Assembly: GCA_028686135.1 (NCBI GenBank)
Contig: JAQUCP010000004.1
Location: forward strand, 62,001 to 126,000
Source of the DNA: UBA12481 sp012523435
Lineage (GTDB): Bacteria > Bacteroidota > Bacteroidia > Bacteroidales > UBA12481
Length of the DNA: 64,000 bases
Reading direction: 5' to 3'
The notes below the pieces were generated by a model. It was not told where the DNA came from, made no database searches, and saw only the letters and a list, made by a program, of their open reading frames with translations. The stretch's first letter is position 1, and each line of letters begins with the position of its first letter. A program made the position numbers and the translations under genes. Of the stretch, positions 9,201 to 16,991 are shown piece by piece.

Positions 9201-9478
9201 CTTGGGGAGGCGTTGTGGGCTATTCCGGATCCATTCCCTGTATCGACGGAGGATCTCTGGTTACCCCATCCTATGCTCCTTACGCTGCAGATGGAAGTGG
9301 CTTTATCATAGAAGGTTACGGCGTAGAACCTGACGTAGTCATCGATAATGATCCCTACGAAGAGTATCAGGGTATCGACCGACAGCTTGATAAAGCCATC
9401 GAACTCATCCTAGAAGAGATGAAAACCTACAAAAAAACGGTTCCCCCAATACCCGATTTTCCTAAGAAAAACCGGTAG
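6242..9478 (+). CDS. Secreted tricorn-type protease (S41 family) with beta-propeller and PDZ domains
   Basis: The product has 1078 residues from the ATG at 6242. That start begins a clean signal peptide (MKRKLLFSIFLVLLTLNLQSQ), whereas the longer frame from 6137 adds an unlikely leader. Residues about 25-600 contain repeated TolB/PD40-type blades (SPDGK and SPDSK motifs) that make the substrate-gating propellers. A Lys/Glu/Asp-rich linker precedes a helical core region, a PDZ domain (about 755-850) and the C-terminal S41 catalytic domain. Ser965 in the segment YSASDGD is the likely nucleophile with Asp966 shaping the S1 pocket, His741 (VGHAY) the likely base and Glu1024 (IEGYG) the third member. 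Family members degrade oligopeptides downstream of larger proteases. The signal peptide suggests a periplasmic location, unlike the cytoplasmic archaeal enzyme. Confidence 0.9.
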   Translation: MKRKLLFSIFLVLLTLNLQSQEEARLLRFPAIHGDQVVFSYGGDLYSATWPGSTARKLTSHDGFEIFPKFSPDGKTIAFTAQYDGNTEVFTIPSSGGVPERLTHTATLSRDDIGDRMGPNNIVMGWTPDGKEVVYRSRKQTFNDFKGQLFKVSASGGLSEELPFSVAGFNSYSPDGKKLAYNRVFREFRTWKYYQGGMADDVWIFDFTTGKSENITNNPAQDIFPMWAENKIYFLSDRDRTMNLFCYDIPTREISKVTNFKEFDIKFPSLGNERIIFENGGFLYTFNLADGKLDKLKIFIQNDFLNDRKVLKDAAKSIRSIGLSPNGERLIISARGELFNVPAKEGITRNLTRTSDVHEQGASWSPDGKWIAFISDLSGEFEIYIQDPKAETTPKSLTKKNDTYLFGLDWAPNSKSILFSDKRNKLWMVDVESEKKTLVAESDLGPIRQYTWSPDSKWIAFVKPEEGSSIIRLYSAESKKVYEVTDSWYNSGNPVFSRDGKYLVFVSARTFNPTYSSTEWNHSYQDMNKLYLATLNPNTPSPFAPKDDEVATVGETQKADGDQKKDEAPIEIDPENIISRIIELPVPAGNYYGIEAVKDRIYYSYSSSRGRGAFKLYDLKKKKETELGQGLSFSLSPNGKKMLVRQGNRYEVIDLPGGKVTINDPINLSGLKVMVDLQAEWNQIYNESWRHMRDFFYDPGMHGVNWKAMHEKYEPLVNYVSHRSDLSYILGELVGELNVGHAYVNNGEIPTPERIRTGLLGAKISQDDSGYFRVDHIIPGANWSTQLRSPLTEEGAQVKEGEFILSIDGQSVKETNDLYSLLVGKANQLIEMTVSSDAKGNNPRTVLVKTLADESSLYYYNWVQENIRKVDEATNGQVGYIHIPDMGVTGLNEFVKHYYPQLTKKALIIDDRGNGGGNVSPMIIERLQREITYATMNTNQKRGSVNPVGTLTGPKIALIDRYSASDGDLFPYRFRHLNLGKLVGVRTWGGVVGYSGSIPCIDGGSLVTPSYAPYAADGSGFIIEGYGVEPDVVIDNDPYEEYQGIDRQLDKAIELILEEMKTYKKTVPPIPDFPKKNR

Positions 9479-9486
9479 AAGGTTTA

Positions 9487-9518
9487 AAAAAAAGGCTGCC
9501 TCGAAAGGCAGCCTTTTT
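9487..9518. terminator. Bidirectional terminator between convergent genes
   Basis: A ten-base-pair hairpin (9491-9500 with 9507-9516, six-base loop) is flanked by an A-tract on the left and a T-tract on the right. It can stop transcription of both the protease gene on plus and the OmpA-family gene on minus. Confidence 0.85.
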
Positions 9519-11450
9519 CTATTCGATCCGTAAAACCTTGATCTCGGTTCTTCGATTCAGTGATCGACCCTCCGGGGTCTCATTCGAAGCCATGGGCCGA
9601 GTATCACCATAACCCTTAACTGATAATCTATCAAAAGCTATTCCATTAGCAATCAAATAGGTTCGAACAGATTCTGCTCGCTTCTGACTAAGCTCTTGAT
9701 TGTACTCAGGAGAACCTGTAGAATCAGTATGGCCACCAATCTCAATGATCATTCGAGGATTCTGTCTGACAAGAATGACGAGTTCATCAAGCTCCCCTTT
9801 CGAGGATGGTAGAAGGGCAAATGAATCAGTCTCGAAGAAAACATTTCGGAGGACTATTGAAGATCCTACCTGAATCGGTTCGAGAAAAAACTCCTTCTCG
9901 ATGACCTGATATCGACTCAAGGTATCACCATCAATCTGATCCGAGTGTAAAAGAAATCCGGGAGCTGTTACATTGACCCGGTAAAGTCGGCTGACTGGCA
10001 TACCCATTAAAAACTCTCCCGTACGATCATCCGACTCCACGCGACTGGTAGAGGATGCCTCAGTTGCAGATATCTCAATTGCTGCCCTGAGCGGTTCGCC
10101 AGTGAGACGGTTCTTGACGGTTCCACGTACAATCACCGACCGGGTTGGTCTGATTGAATCCGAAGGAGTAAAACGATACAGATCCTTCCCTCCCAAATCA
10201 CTTCTATTGGATGAAAAAATGGCAAAATAGGCCCTACCCGGCATGGTCAACGCCTCCTCATCGTAATGAGTATTAATGGGATACCCCAAATTCAGTGGTT
10301 CATCCCAACCCGAATTTTCATTGGATTGAGACCGATAAAGGTCCATCCCTCCCATTCCAATATGACCATCTGACGAGAAAAATAAAAACTGGCCATCCGG
10401 AAGGATAAAAGGAGACATTTCATTTCCTGGCGTATTAACGGGAGATCCAAGGTTAACAGGCTCCTGCCAGGATCCGTCTTCATTTAGGCAAGAGTACCAG
10501 AGATCTGTACCCCCTATTCCACCGGGACGATTGCTGGAGAAATAGAGTGTCCGGCTATCAGGAGCAAGAAACGGGGTGGATTCCCAATACCGCGTATTAA
10601 CGGGATAACCCAGGTTTTTTGGAGGCAACCATTCAGAACCAGATTTCCGGGAGATATATAAATCACAGCTACCCTTCGAGTCTTTACGACCACAACTGGT
10701 AAACAGTATGATTCGACCATCCTGCGACATGCTCATGGTTCCTTCATTCTCTTCCGTATTAACCGGTGCCGGGAATGACTCCGGATTGGCATCAACACCA
10801 GAATCCATCCTGACTTGATACAGATCCTCCTGTCCCGGGATCCGTTTCTCATTCTCCTGAATCCACTCCTGACGGGTAAAGGCGAGAATTACCCCATCGA
10901 TCGTTAAACTAGGAAAATATTCATCAGCTTCCGTATTAATCCGATCCCCCAACCGCGCAATCCCACGCTGCCCCGAACGTGTCACCTGATCCAGAGCAAA
11001 GGTGATGTTCAACGCAAGCCTGACTTCCTGCTCGTTCTCATTAACCTGCTCACGATGAATCTGATGATGCCGATTTAAAAAGCCGGAAGCCTCCGCATAT
11101 CGACCAGCTTTGTATTCCATCTCAGCCAAACGAAGGAGGCAATGATAACAATATTGAGAATCAATCTGAACCACTCTCTCTAACGCCTCATATTCCTCGT
11201 TTTCCAACTCCATCTCTTCCGCAATGGCGGCTTTCAGCAACCAAGCTTCCTTCCATTCGGAATAGCGATTAGTCAGTTTTCGAATCCCCTCCATCGCTCT
11301 ATCCCACTCCATTTGGGTAAATTGTTGATTGATAGCCTCCAACCTTTTAATAGCTAAGGAAGATGGTTTTCTGCTTTCCTGAGCCGTTATCTGCTCCGCA
11401 GTAACAGAAAAAAATAATACAATTACAATTATTAATATCCTATTAATCAA
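9519..11450 (-). CDS. OmpA-family envelope protein with PD40 repeats and carboxypeptidase-like regulatory domain
   Basis: The 643-residue product has a signal peptide, a helical TPR-like N-terminal region (about 25-160), a set of PD40 beta-propeller blades with recurring YFSSNRPGG-type motifs (about 180-420), a carboxypeptidase-like regulatory fold (about 435-510), and a C-terminal OmpA peptidoglycan-binding domain (GGHTDSTG and an RRTEIKV ending). This architecture is common in Bacteroidota cell envelopes and anchors outer-membrane complexes to the wall. No ATG is available: either TTG at 11450, overlapping the queE stop as TTGA and giving an ideal signal peptide (MINRILIIVIVLFF), or GTG at 11492, overlapping queE by 46 bases. 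The TTG is preferred here. The specific partner is unknown. Confidence 0.82.
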   Translation of the reverse strand: MINRILIIVIVLFFSVTAEQITAQESRKPSSLAIKRLEAINQQFTQMEWDRAMEGIRKLTNRYSEWKEAWLLKAAIAEEMELENEEYEALERVVQIDSQYCYHCLLRLAEMEYKAGRYAEASGFLNRHHQIHREQVNENEQEVRLALNITFALDQVTRSGQRGIARLGDRINTEADEYFPSLTIDGVILAFTRQEWIQENEKRIPGQEDLYQVRMDSGVDANPESFPAPVNTEENEGTMSMSQDGRIILFTSCGRKDSKGSCDLYISRKSGSEWLPPKNLGYPVNTRYWESTPFLAPDSRTLYFSSNRPGGIGGTDLWYSCLNEDGSWQEPVNLGSPVNTPGNEMSPFILPDGQFLFFSSDGHIGMGGMDLYRSQSNENSGWDEPLNLGYPINTHYDEEALTMPGRAYFAIFSSNRSDLGGKDLYRFTPSDSIRPTRSVIVRGTVKNRLTGEPLRAAIEISATEASSTSRVESDDRTGEFLMGMPVSRLYRVNVTAPGFLLHSDQIDGDTLSRYQVIEKEFFLEPIQVGSSIVLRNVFFETDSFALLPSSKGELDELVILVRQNPRMIIEIGGHTDSTGSPEYNQELSQKRAESVRTYLIANGIAFDRLSVKGYGDTRPMASNETPEGRSLNRRTEIKVLRIE

Positions 11451-12070
11451 GGGATTCCAATGTATTTGTGCGTTTGAATGGAGAGCCTCCACGCTGGATT
11501 ACTTTTCACATACTCAATCACCCGGTCGGTCATGATGGCCCTCTTGCTCCATTCCGGCTGTAAAAATAGGTGACAATCCGCAGATACTAATTTGGCATTT
11601 TCTTCAGCCCAGAGAAAATCCTCAGAGTTCTCTATGATAACTTTCAGCTCTCCCGCTTTAGGAAGCAGGTCAGGATAGGGTGGCGATTGTCTTTTTGGGG
11701 AGAGGCAGATCCAATCCCACTGACCCGTCAATGGATGGGCACCAGAGGTCTCGATAAAGGTCTGAATTCCAACTGATTTGAGTTTTCTGGTTAAATAATC
11801 GAGCGGGTACAGTAAGGGTTCACCACCGGTTACGACCACCGCCTTTGATGGGTACTGTAGGCAACGAACCACCAGTTCATCCGTAGCCACAAGCTGGTCA
11901 ACCTCAAAGTTCCAACTATACTTACTGTCGCACCAGGAACATCCGATATCACATCCGCCAACCCGGATAAAGTAGGCAGGCTTGCCAGTATGAAAGCCTT
12001 CTCCCTGTAAGGTATAAAACTCTTCAATAACGGGAAGCATCCTGCCTTGCTGAAAAACTTCTTCTGTCAT
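11447..12070 (-). CDS. queE: 7-carboxy-7-deazaguanine synthase QueE
   Basis: This 207-residue radical SAM enzyme converts 6-carboxytetrahydropterin to 7-carboxy-7-deazaguanine in queuosine synthesis. The cluster motif is CDIGCSWC with Cys40, Cys44 and Cys47, the C-x3-C-x2-C spacing of the family. LQGEG (21-25) near the start and TGGEPL (81-86) are further signatures. The ATG at 12070 gives the usual short N-terminus. A -7 box at 12088-12095 predicts a leader of about 11 nt. The gene runs into the OmpA-family gene with an overlapping stop and start. Other queuosine genes are not nearby. Confidence 0.93.
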   Translation of the reverse strand: MTEEVFQQGRMLPVIEEFYTLQGEGFHTGKPAYFIRVGGCDIGCSWCDSKYSWNFEVDQLVATDELVVRCLQYPSKAVVVTGGEPLLYPLDYLTRKLKSVGIQTFIETSGAHPLTGQWDWICLSPKRQSPPYPDLLPKAGELKVIIENSEDFLWAEENAKLVSADCHLFLQPEWSKRAIMTDRVIEYVKSNPAWRLSIQTHKYIGIP

Positions 12071-12087
12071 ATGATCTAATCAGGGTA

Positions 12088-12095
12088 CAAAGATA
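12088..12095 (-). promoter_or_regulatory. -7 box for queE
   Basis: The minus strand reads TATCTTTG, a full TAnnTTTG match, 17 bases upstream of the queE start codon. The -33 element is not obvious. Confidence 0.5.
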
Positions 12096-12261
12096 AGCAT
12101 TGAATCCGAAGCTGTTCAGTAACCGATAGGGAGGGGTCTGAAGGATTTAACACCGTTTTAACACGTGCACTAACCGATTGATTAACTGATTAATAACGAC
12201 AAAACCTTCATTATTTTTCAGCCTCTTTTAGTGAGCATCAATGAAGCAAAGGCTTTGTGTC

Positions 12262-12269
12262 TATTTTTG
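12262..12269 (+). promoter_or_regulatory. Possible -7 box for the T9SS cargo gene
   Basis: TATTTTTG fits TAnnTTTG and lies 17 bases before the ATG at 12287. There is no convincing -33 partner. Confidence 0.4.
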
Positions 12270-12286
12270 TCAGCTAAACATAACGT

Positions 12287-12913
12287 ATGTCATCTAAGAA
12301 ATTCACTTTAATAATCAGCCTTTTAATGGTAACCGGAGTTGCCTTACAAGGCCAGATCGTCCTGTCATTTAATCAGCCAGCGGAACTCGCCGCAGATGCC
12401 GGTCAGGATACCCTTATCTGCAAAAATCATTCAGTTGTTCTTGGAGGCTACCCATCCGCAACCGGCGGTGTGCCGGGTTACGTTTATCTATGGAGCCCCG
12501 TGGATGGACTGGATAATCCTACATCCCCAAATCCTGAAGCTTTACCATCAACCTCCACTAGGTATCGTTTAACCGTTACCGATCAGAATGGTTGTCAGGC
12601 CGTCAGTGAAGTACAGATAAATGTTGACCAGTGCCTGGGGATTGATGACCGGCCGATTAGTGAAACCTTGGCGGTCTTTCCTAACCCTTCTGATGGACGG
12701 TTTACAATTGCGGGAATTAACCAAACCCTAGTGAAATCCATATCAATTGAACTAATCAGCCGACTGGGCCTGGTAGTGTTCCAGCAAGAGTATCCTCCCG
12801 CTAACACCCGAACAGGTATTGAAGTCGATGCGGGCGAGCTGGATCCAGGAGTTTACCTTCTTCGTGTCGTTATTCAGGATAAAGTATTATCTAAAAATCT
12901 GATTATCAGATAA
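12287..12913 (+). CDS. Small secreted protein with T9SS type A C-terminal sorting domain
   Basis: The 208-residue product has an N-terminal signal peptide (about 1-23), one compact PKD-like domain with two cysteines and a SATGGVPGYVYLWSP core typical of cell-surface beta-sandwich modules (about 37-115), and a C-terminal domain of about 85 residues. This begins near LAVFPNPSDGRFTI and ends with GVYLLRVVIQDKVLSKNLIIR-like strands, the type A signal read by the type IX secretion system. It is therefore likely exported and attached to, or released from, the cell surface. Most T9SS cargos are much larger, so this looks like a minimal binding module. The FISUMP gene begins 10 bases after its stop and is probably co-transcribed. 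No enzymatic motif is present. Confidence 0.82.
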   Translation: MSSKKFTLIISLLMVTGVALQGQIVLSFNQPAELAADAGQDTLICKNHSVVLGGYPSATGGVPGYVYLWSPVDGLDNPTSPNPEALPSTSTRYRLTVTDQNGCQAVSEVQINVDQCLGIDDRPISETLAVFPNPSDGRFTIAGINQTLVKSISIELISRLGLVVFQQEYPPANTRTGIEVDAGELDPGVYLLRVVIQDKVLSKNLIIR

Positions 12914-12923
12914 TTTATATTTA

Positions 12924-14294
12924 ATGAAAAGACTATTTACCATCATAGCCAGCATGGCATTAGCCTCTGGCCTATCAGCCCAGGAACATGCCTGCAAGCA
13001 GGATCGTGTTCAGTTTATGATTAACCCACATCGTGGCTCGGCACAATGGCAACAATCATCGAATGGTACAGACTGGTCAGTTCTGGAAGGTGCCAGCGGC
13101 GATACGCTGAACGTATCAGCCGAACAAAACATTTGGTTCAGAGCCTCAATTGCGGAAGGAGAGTGCCAGGAAATTCATTCAGATGCCATTCAACTGATCG
13201 TACACGATGTACCCATAGTCAGCTTGACTTTTAGGGATTCTATCTGCGTTTCGGAATCTGCCATCGTTTTATCGGGCGGAACACCCGACGGGGGGAATTA
13301 CTGGGGTCCGGGGGTGATAGATGGTAAATTTATTCCGTCTGAAGCCGGACCGGGACTTCACGCCATCCACTACCGATATCGGAACCCGGAAAACATTTGC
13401 GCCGACACAGCATCTGTTCTGGTCCAAATTCTTCCCCTACCTGATTCGGCTATCGCCGGCGATGATCTTTCTACCATAACTTCCGACTCCGTTCGACTGA
13501 ATGCAAATGCTCCGGTAAACGGAACAGGATCCTGGTCTATTGTGAATGGGATCCATGGACATTTTAGCGACATAAATGACCCAAACAGTTGGTTCATAAG
13601 AGATTCATCTAACTTGGACTTCACCCTTCGCTGGACTATCGTCAGTCGTTGCGGATCAGAATCAGATGAAGTTGACATCAGCTTTTTTCAACTCAGTATT
13701 AATCCGTGCCCCGGGGCCCCGACCATGACAGATGATGAAGGAAACGTCTATCCCACGGTTCAGATCGGCGACCAGTGTTGGATGGCCAGGAGCCTTAATA
13801 TTGGGAAGATGGTGAATAGCACGGTAAAGGATCAGCCTCACTCTAATGTTTCAAACAACGGAATCATTGAAAAATACTGTTACAACAATGATCCGTACAA
13901 TTGTGACCTGTATGGAGGATTATATGACTGGGATGAGGCGATGAGGTACACCGAAGAGATCGGAGCCAGAGGAATCTGCCCTGAAGGATGGCACATACCC
14001 AGTGATGAAGACTGGAAAGAGATTGTCCGCTTTTATAAATATGGTGATGGAGGTGCCCATCTGAAAGTGGGGGGCGATAGTGGCTTTGAGGGGCACTTTT
14101 CGGGCAACCGAAACAGACTGGGCGGGTTTTTCAGCTTTGATGCCACCGGATACTTTATGGAATCGGGGTGGTTTACGGTTGATGAGTTTAATGACGGATA
14201 TGTCAGACAGATTGCCGCATGTAACGGCTATCTTGCACGTGAACGGTACAACAAACGCACAGGCGTAAGCGTCCGGTGCGTTAAGGACAAGTAA
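12924..14294 (+). CDS. Secreted protein with C-terminal FISUMP (Fib_succ_major) domain
   Basis: The 456-residue product starts with a signal peptide (about 1-19), followed by Ig/PKD-like beta domains (about 25-265) with several cysteines. The C-terminal about 190 residues match the Fibrobacter succinogenes major paralogous domain: DDEGNVYPTVQIGDQCWM, then GGLYDWDEAM, GICPEGWHIPSDEDW, a serine/glycine-rich stretch, and the closing SVRCVKD. Such domains occur in large families of surface lipoproteins and secreted proteins in Fibrobacteres and Bacteroidota, with a C-type-lectin-like fold suspected but no fixed function. Unlike its upstream neighbour it has no evident T9SS tail. The 10-base spacing to the preceding gene suggests the two act together at the surface. 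Confidence 0.8.
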   Translation: MKRLFTIIASMALASGLSAQEHACKQDRVQFMINPHRGSAQWQQSSNGTDWSVLEGASGDTLNVSAEQNIWFRASIAEGECQEIHSDAIQLIVHDVPIVSLTFRDSICVSESAIVLSGGTPDGGNYWGPGVIDGKFIPSEAGPGLHAIHYRYRNPENICADTASVLVQILPLPDSAIAGDDLSTITSDSVRLNANAPVNGTGSWSIVNGIHGHFSDINDPNSWFIRDSSNLDFTLRWTIVSRCGSESDEVDISFFQLSINPCPGAPTMTDDEGNVYPTVQIGDQCWMARSLNIGKMVNSTVKDQPHSNVSNNGIIEKYCYNNDPYNCDLYGGLYDWDEAMRYTEEIGARGICPEGWHIPSDEDWKEIVRFYKYGDGGAHLKVGGDSGFEGHFSGNRNRLGGFFSFDATGYFMESGWFTVDEFNDGYVRQIAACNGYLARERYNKRTGVSVRCVKDK

Positions 14295-14306
14295 TCGCTA
14301 ACCTGT

Positions 14307-15221
14307 TTATCGGTGGAAGCTCTCTCCGATGAAACGAAGCCCATCCGTGATTCCGGTTCGCCAATAACTCCAGGTGTGTCCACCATCCCTCATGCGAAAC
14401 TCATGCCTAACCTGACGGTCACGCAAGAGAATATGAAGGGAAGAATTCCCTTTATATAGGAAGTCATCATCCCCACAATCCAAGTACAACCTGACTTTTT
14501 CCAGATCAGCTTTTGGTCGTGTCCCAACAATATGCATGACACTGTTGGCCTTGTAGTGATCGGTCAGCAGAGTTTTATCGCTGGTCGTCCCAAAAATATC
14601 TTCAAACAATCCTCCACGAGTATTTACTGGCATAGCCTTAACCTCCTCATCGGTCCAGACTGCTGCACTAAAAGCGGCACAGGCTGCAAAGAGATCTGGA
14701 TGATGCATGGAGAGAATCAGAGAGCCGTAACCTCCCATCGACAAGCCTGATATACCTCGAAACTCCTTCTTAGGCCTGGTTCGAAATTCTTTATCAATGA
14801 ACGGAATAAACTCGTTGATAAACATATCCTCCCATCGTACGGTTCCATCATGGTTGTTAATATACCAGGTAACACCACCATCGGGCATCACGATGATCAT
14901 TGGAGGGATCTCCCTGTTGGCAATAGCACGATCAGCCGCTTCCTGGACTTCACCAAACTGGACCCAACCGGTTTCGTTGTCACTATATCCATGCAACAGA
15001 TATACAACTGGATACCTCCTCGTCGATGTATCATAATCCTCCGGCAGATAAACCGTAAAGTTGACTGGCTTGCCCAGGATTTTCGAGGGCATATTGAGGT
15101 CTTCCAACACTTTACTTCCTGGTAACGGAACAGATACCTGCGCGATAGAAGCCTGGCCCAACCAAGAAAAAAAGAATACTAAAACACTGATAGATAAGGT
15201 CTTTCTCATCATGGTGATCAT
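14307..15221 (-). CDS. Secreted alpha/beta hydrolase, putative esterase (feruloyl-esterase/FrmB-like)
   Basis: This 304-residue protein has a signal peptide ending near SIAQ and a D-esterase type alpha/beta hydrolase domain. The nucleophile elbow is GLSMGGYGS. HGYSDNETGW near the first strand would form the oxyanion site, and the acid and base are likely the Asp in LDCGDDD and His in DGGHTWSYW. The family includes the esterase modules of xylanases, S-formylglutathione hydrolase and mycolyltransferases. Export argues for a role on acylated polysaccharides or other extracellular esters rather than formaldehyde detoxification. Possible starts are ATG at 15221, 15212 and 15209; the last gives the tidiest signal peptide (MRKTLSISVLVFFFSWLG). 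It is convergent with the FISUMP gene, 12 bases away. Confidence 0.85.
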   Translation of the reverse strand: MITMMRKTLSISVLVFFFSWLGQASIAQVSVPLPGSKVLEDLNMPSKILGKPVNFTVYLPEDYDTSTRRYPVVYLLHGYSDNETGWVQFGEVQEAADRAIANREIPPMIIVMPDGGVTWYINNHDGTVRWEDMFINEFIPFIDKEFRTRPKKEFRGISGLSMGGYGSLILSMHHPDLFAACAAFSAAVWTDEEVKAMPVNTRGGLFEDIFGTTSDKTLLTDHYKANSVMHIVGTRPKADLEKVRLYLDCGDDDFLYKGNSSLHILLRDRQVRHEFRMRDGGHTWSYWRTGITDGLRFIGESFHR

Positions 15222-15251
15222 TATTGATTTAATCTAAAGTTAGTCCAAATT

Positions 15252-15300
15252 CCAAAAAAAGAAAAGCACTCACCAGAAAGTTCCGGCAAGTGCTTTTTTT
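15252..15300 (-). terminator. Terminator downstream of tRNA-Arg
   Basis: A nine-base-pair stem (15262-15270 with 15289-15297) with an 18-base loop is followed on the minus strand by a C-then-T7 tract. It lies directly after the tRNA gene; a T-tract on the plus side means it could work both ways. Confidence 0.65.
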
Positions 15301-15303
15301 ATG

Positions 15304-15377
15304 TGATCCCGGCGGGATTCGAACCCACGACCCGCAGCTTAGAAGGCTGCTGCTCTATCCAGCTGAGCTACGAGACC
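15304..15377 (-). tRNA. tRNA-Arg (anticodon TCT)
   Basis: The 74-nt cloverleaf folds by eye: acceptor GGTCTCG pairs with CGGGATC (two G-U pairs), D arm GCTC/GAGC, anticodon stem GCAGC/GCTGC around loop CTTCTAA, and T arm GTGGG-TTCGAAT-CCCGC. The anticodon is TCT, reading AGA and AGG. CCA is not encoded; discriminator A is at 15304. A -7 box lies 12 bases upstream. Confidence 0.95.
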
Positions 15378-15388
15378 CAATTGGAGTG

Positions 15389-15419
15389 CAAAGGTACGTT
15401 GTTTCTATTAAATATTCAA
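15389..15419 (-). promoter_or_regulatory. Promoter for tRNA-Arg
   Basis: On the minus strand a TTG (15417-15419), a 20-base spacer and TACCTTTG (15389-15396) match the TTTG-N19-21-TAnnTTTG consensus. Initiation would fall about five bases before the mature tRNA end. Confidence 0.6.
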
Positions 15420-15435
15420 TATCGCTATACTCAGG

Positions 15436-16986
15436 TCAGGAGTTGCTTTTATCTGAAAGATCATTGTTCGGCAAGCTCTTCTCAAGTTTTTTCAGAAGCA
15501 GATACCGACCAACAGTTTGTAGTTTTTCGTCCGATTTTCTCAAGATCTCCTCAATACCATTCAGTCCAACCGACTCGATACTTGCCAGTGCCTCCGCCGC
15601 CTCCATCCTCAAATCTTGATCCGGATCGAGAATTCCACGAAGGAAATTGGCAGCTTCATCGTTCGGTATTTGGGCCACAGCTTTAATGATCTTCTTCTTA
15701 TTATCCTGATTTTCAATTCCGTATCTTTCAACCAATAAAGGAAGAAATTCTGATTTCCGGAAATGGCCCAGAGTCATAATCACCTCCTGTCGGATTTCTG
15801 GATTATCATGATACAGCAGAGGAATGAGGCTTCGGTGCGATTCTTGCTGGTTAAAAGCACGGATCATTCGAATGCAAAATATTACCACCGACTGATTAGA
15901 GGAGTCGATCCAGCGACCAAAATCTGGGATTGCGACATTGCTGCTTTTCAATAGTTCGTAAACTTTCAGCTGCTCCCACTCCGTAAAGGTCTTTTTCATC
16001 CGGGAGAGGAAACACCAGGGGTCGTCTCGATCTAGCCGTATCAGTGCCAAACGTGCCTCCATCCGAAGTGCCATATTGTTGGAGTTCAAGCTTCTTTCAA
16101 TCTCCTCCAAAGCAACGGGCACATTCAAAACGGCCAATTCCCTAAATCCTTCGGCACGCACCTTCCAATCGAGATTTTTCAGCTTGGCTACCGACTCATT
16201 TTTTAGGCCAGTTTCGACATAAATCTCTCGCATCCGGTTCCCAATCTCCCCTGAAAGATTGGGGTAAAGTTTCATGATTTCTTCAATCAGGAGTTGTTTC
16301 TCCAGATGACTCATTTTCTCTGTCTTCAAATCAACTTCAATACCCTCCCCCTCTTCCTCTAGAACTACATGCGTAAGGCGTTCCTTCACCCGATCCCGTG
16401 TCATCTCCCGGTATAAACGCCATCGTTTATTGATTGAGTTGATGATGGTCACGATCAGGAGGATCAACAGAACCGCTCCCGCCAACCCAAGCAGTATATA
16501 AATCACTGGATTTCTCCCCCGAACGGGCGGCTGATAGGGGAAAGCCTCCTGGGTAGAATGAGGAATAATTTCAGGCACCAGTGAGGTGTCGCTAACTGGT
16601 GCTTCAACCGAATCAGTAATCATCCTTTCAGCCTGAATGGTATCGGTAGGAGTCAGGCGAACGGTGTCAGCCAGATTTTCCAGTTCGCCCGATAGTTTAA
16701 CAACAAAAGCGCCATCCACCGGGACCCTCGGGAGGTGCTCAATGGCCTCTGCTTCGCTAGAGAATGTGCCTACGAAATACTTGTAACGGCCATCAATGAA
16801 ATGGAGGGATAGAGGTTCCTGAAGCCGGAGATCACTGCTGATTCTCTCAACGCTGTATCTTATTTTTGAGGAAGCCACCTGTACTTTATACACATCGGAT
16901 ACCTGTGCATAAAGCATTGGCATGACTGTCAGGGAAAGCAGCAGGGTCAGAATCAGCCATTTCGATGAACAGTCAGTTTTTCTCAT
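15436..16986 (-). CDS. SPOR-like, single-span membrane protein with C-terminal HEAT repeats
   Basis: The 516-residue product has an unusual layout. A signal peptide (1-27) is followed by a SPOR-like domain (about 30-98, VYKVQVASSK with YKYFVGTFSSEAEA), which in other proteins binds denuded glycan at division sites. A Thr/Pro/Glu-rich linker comes next, then one strong membrane helix (about 158-184), a basic segment, and a cytoplasmic helical region with HEAT-type repeats (about 285-480; for example IRQEVIMTLGHF and DLRMEAAEALASI). The layout suggests a link between septal peptidoglycan and a cytoplasmic protein. Its start lies five bases after the stop of the first aconitase-family gene, so it is co-transcribed with metabolic enzymes, which gives no functional clue. 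The exact function is unknown. Confidence 0.72.
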   Translation of the reverse strand: MRKTDCSSKWLILTLLLSLTVMPMLYAQVSDVYKVQVASSKIRYSVERISSDLRLQEPLSLHFIDGRYKYFVGTFSSEAEAIEHLPRVPVDGAFVVKLSGELENLADTVRLTPTDTIQAERMITDSVEAPVSDTSLVPEIIPHSTQEAFPYQPPVRGRNPVIYILLGLAGAVLLILLIVTIINSINKRWRLYREMTRDRVKERLTHVVLEEEGEGIEVDLKTEKMSHLEKQLLIEEIMKLYPNLSGEIGNRMREIYVETGLKNESVAKLKNLDWKVRAEGFRELAVLNVPVALEEIERSLNSNNMALRMEARLALIRLDRDDPWCFLSRMKKTFTEWEQLKVYELLKSSNVAIPDFGRWIDSSNQSVVIFCIRMIRAFNQQESHRSLIPLLYHDNPEIRQEVIMTLGHFRKSEFLPLLVERYGIENQDNKKKIIKAVAQIPNDEAANFLRGILDPDQDLRMEAAEALASIESVGLNGIEEILRKSDEKLQTVGRYLLLKKLEKSLPNNDLSDKSNS

Positions 16987-16991
16987 GGTAT

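Noticed and set aside
15290..15686. Plus-strand open frames overlapping tRNA-Arg and the HEAT gene
   Set aside because: They are translations of the tRNA complement and of the antisense strand of a real gene, with no ribosome site or family match.
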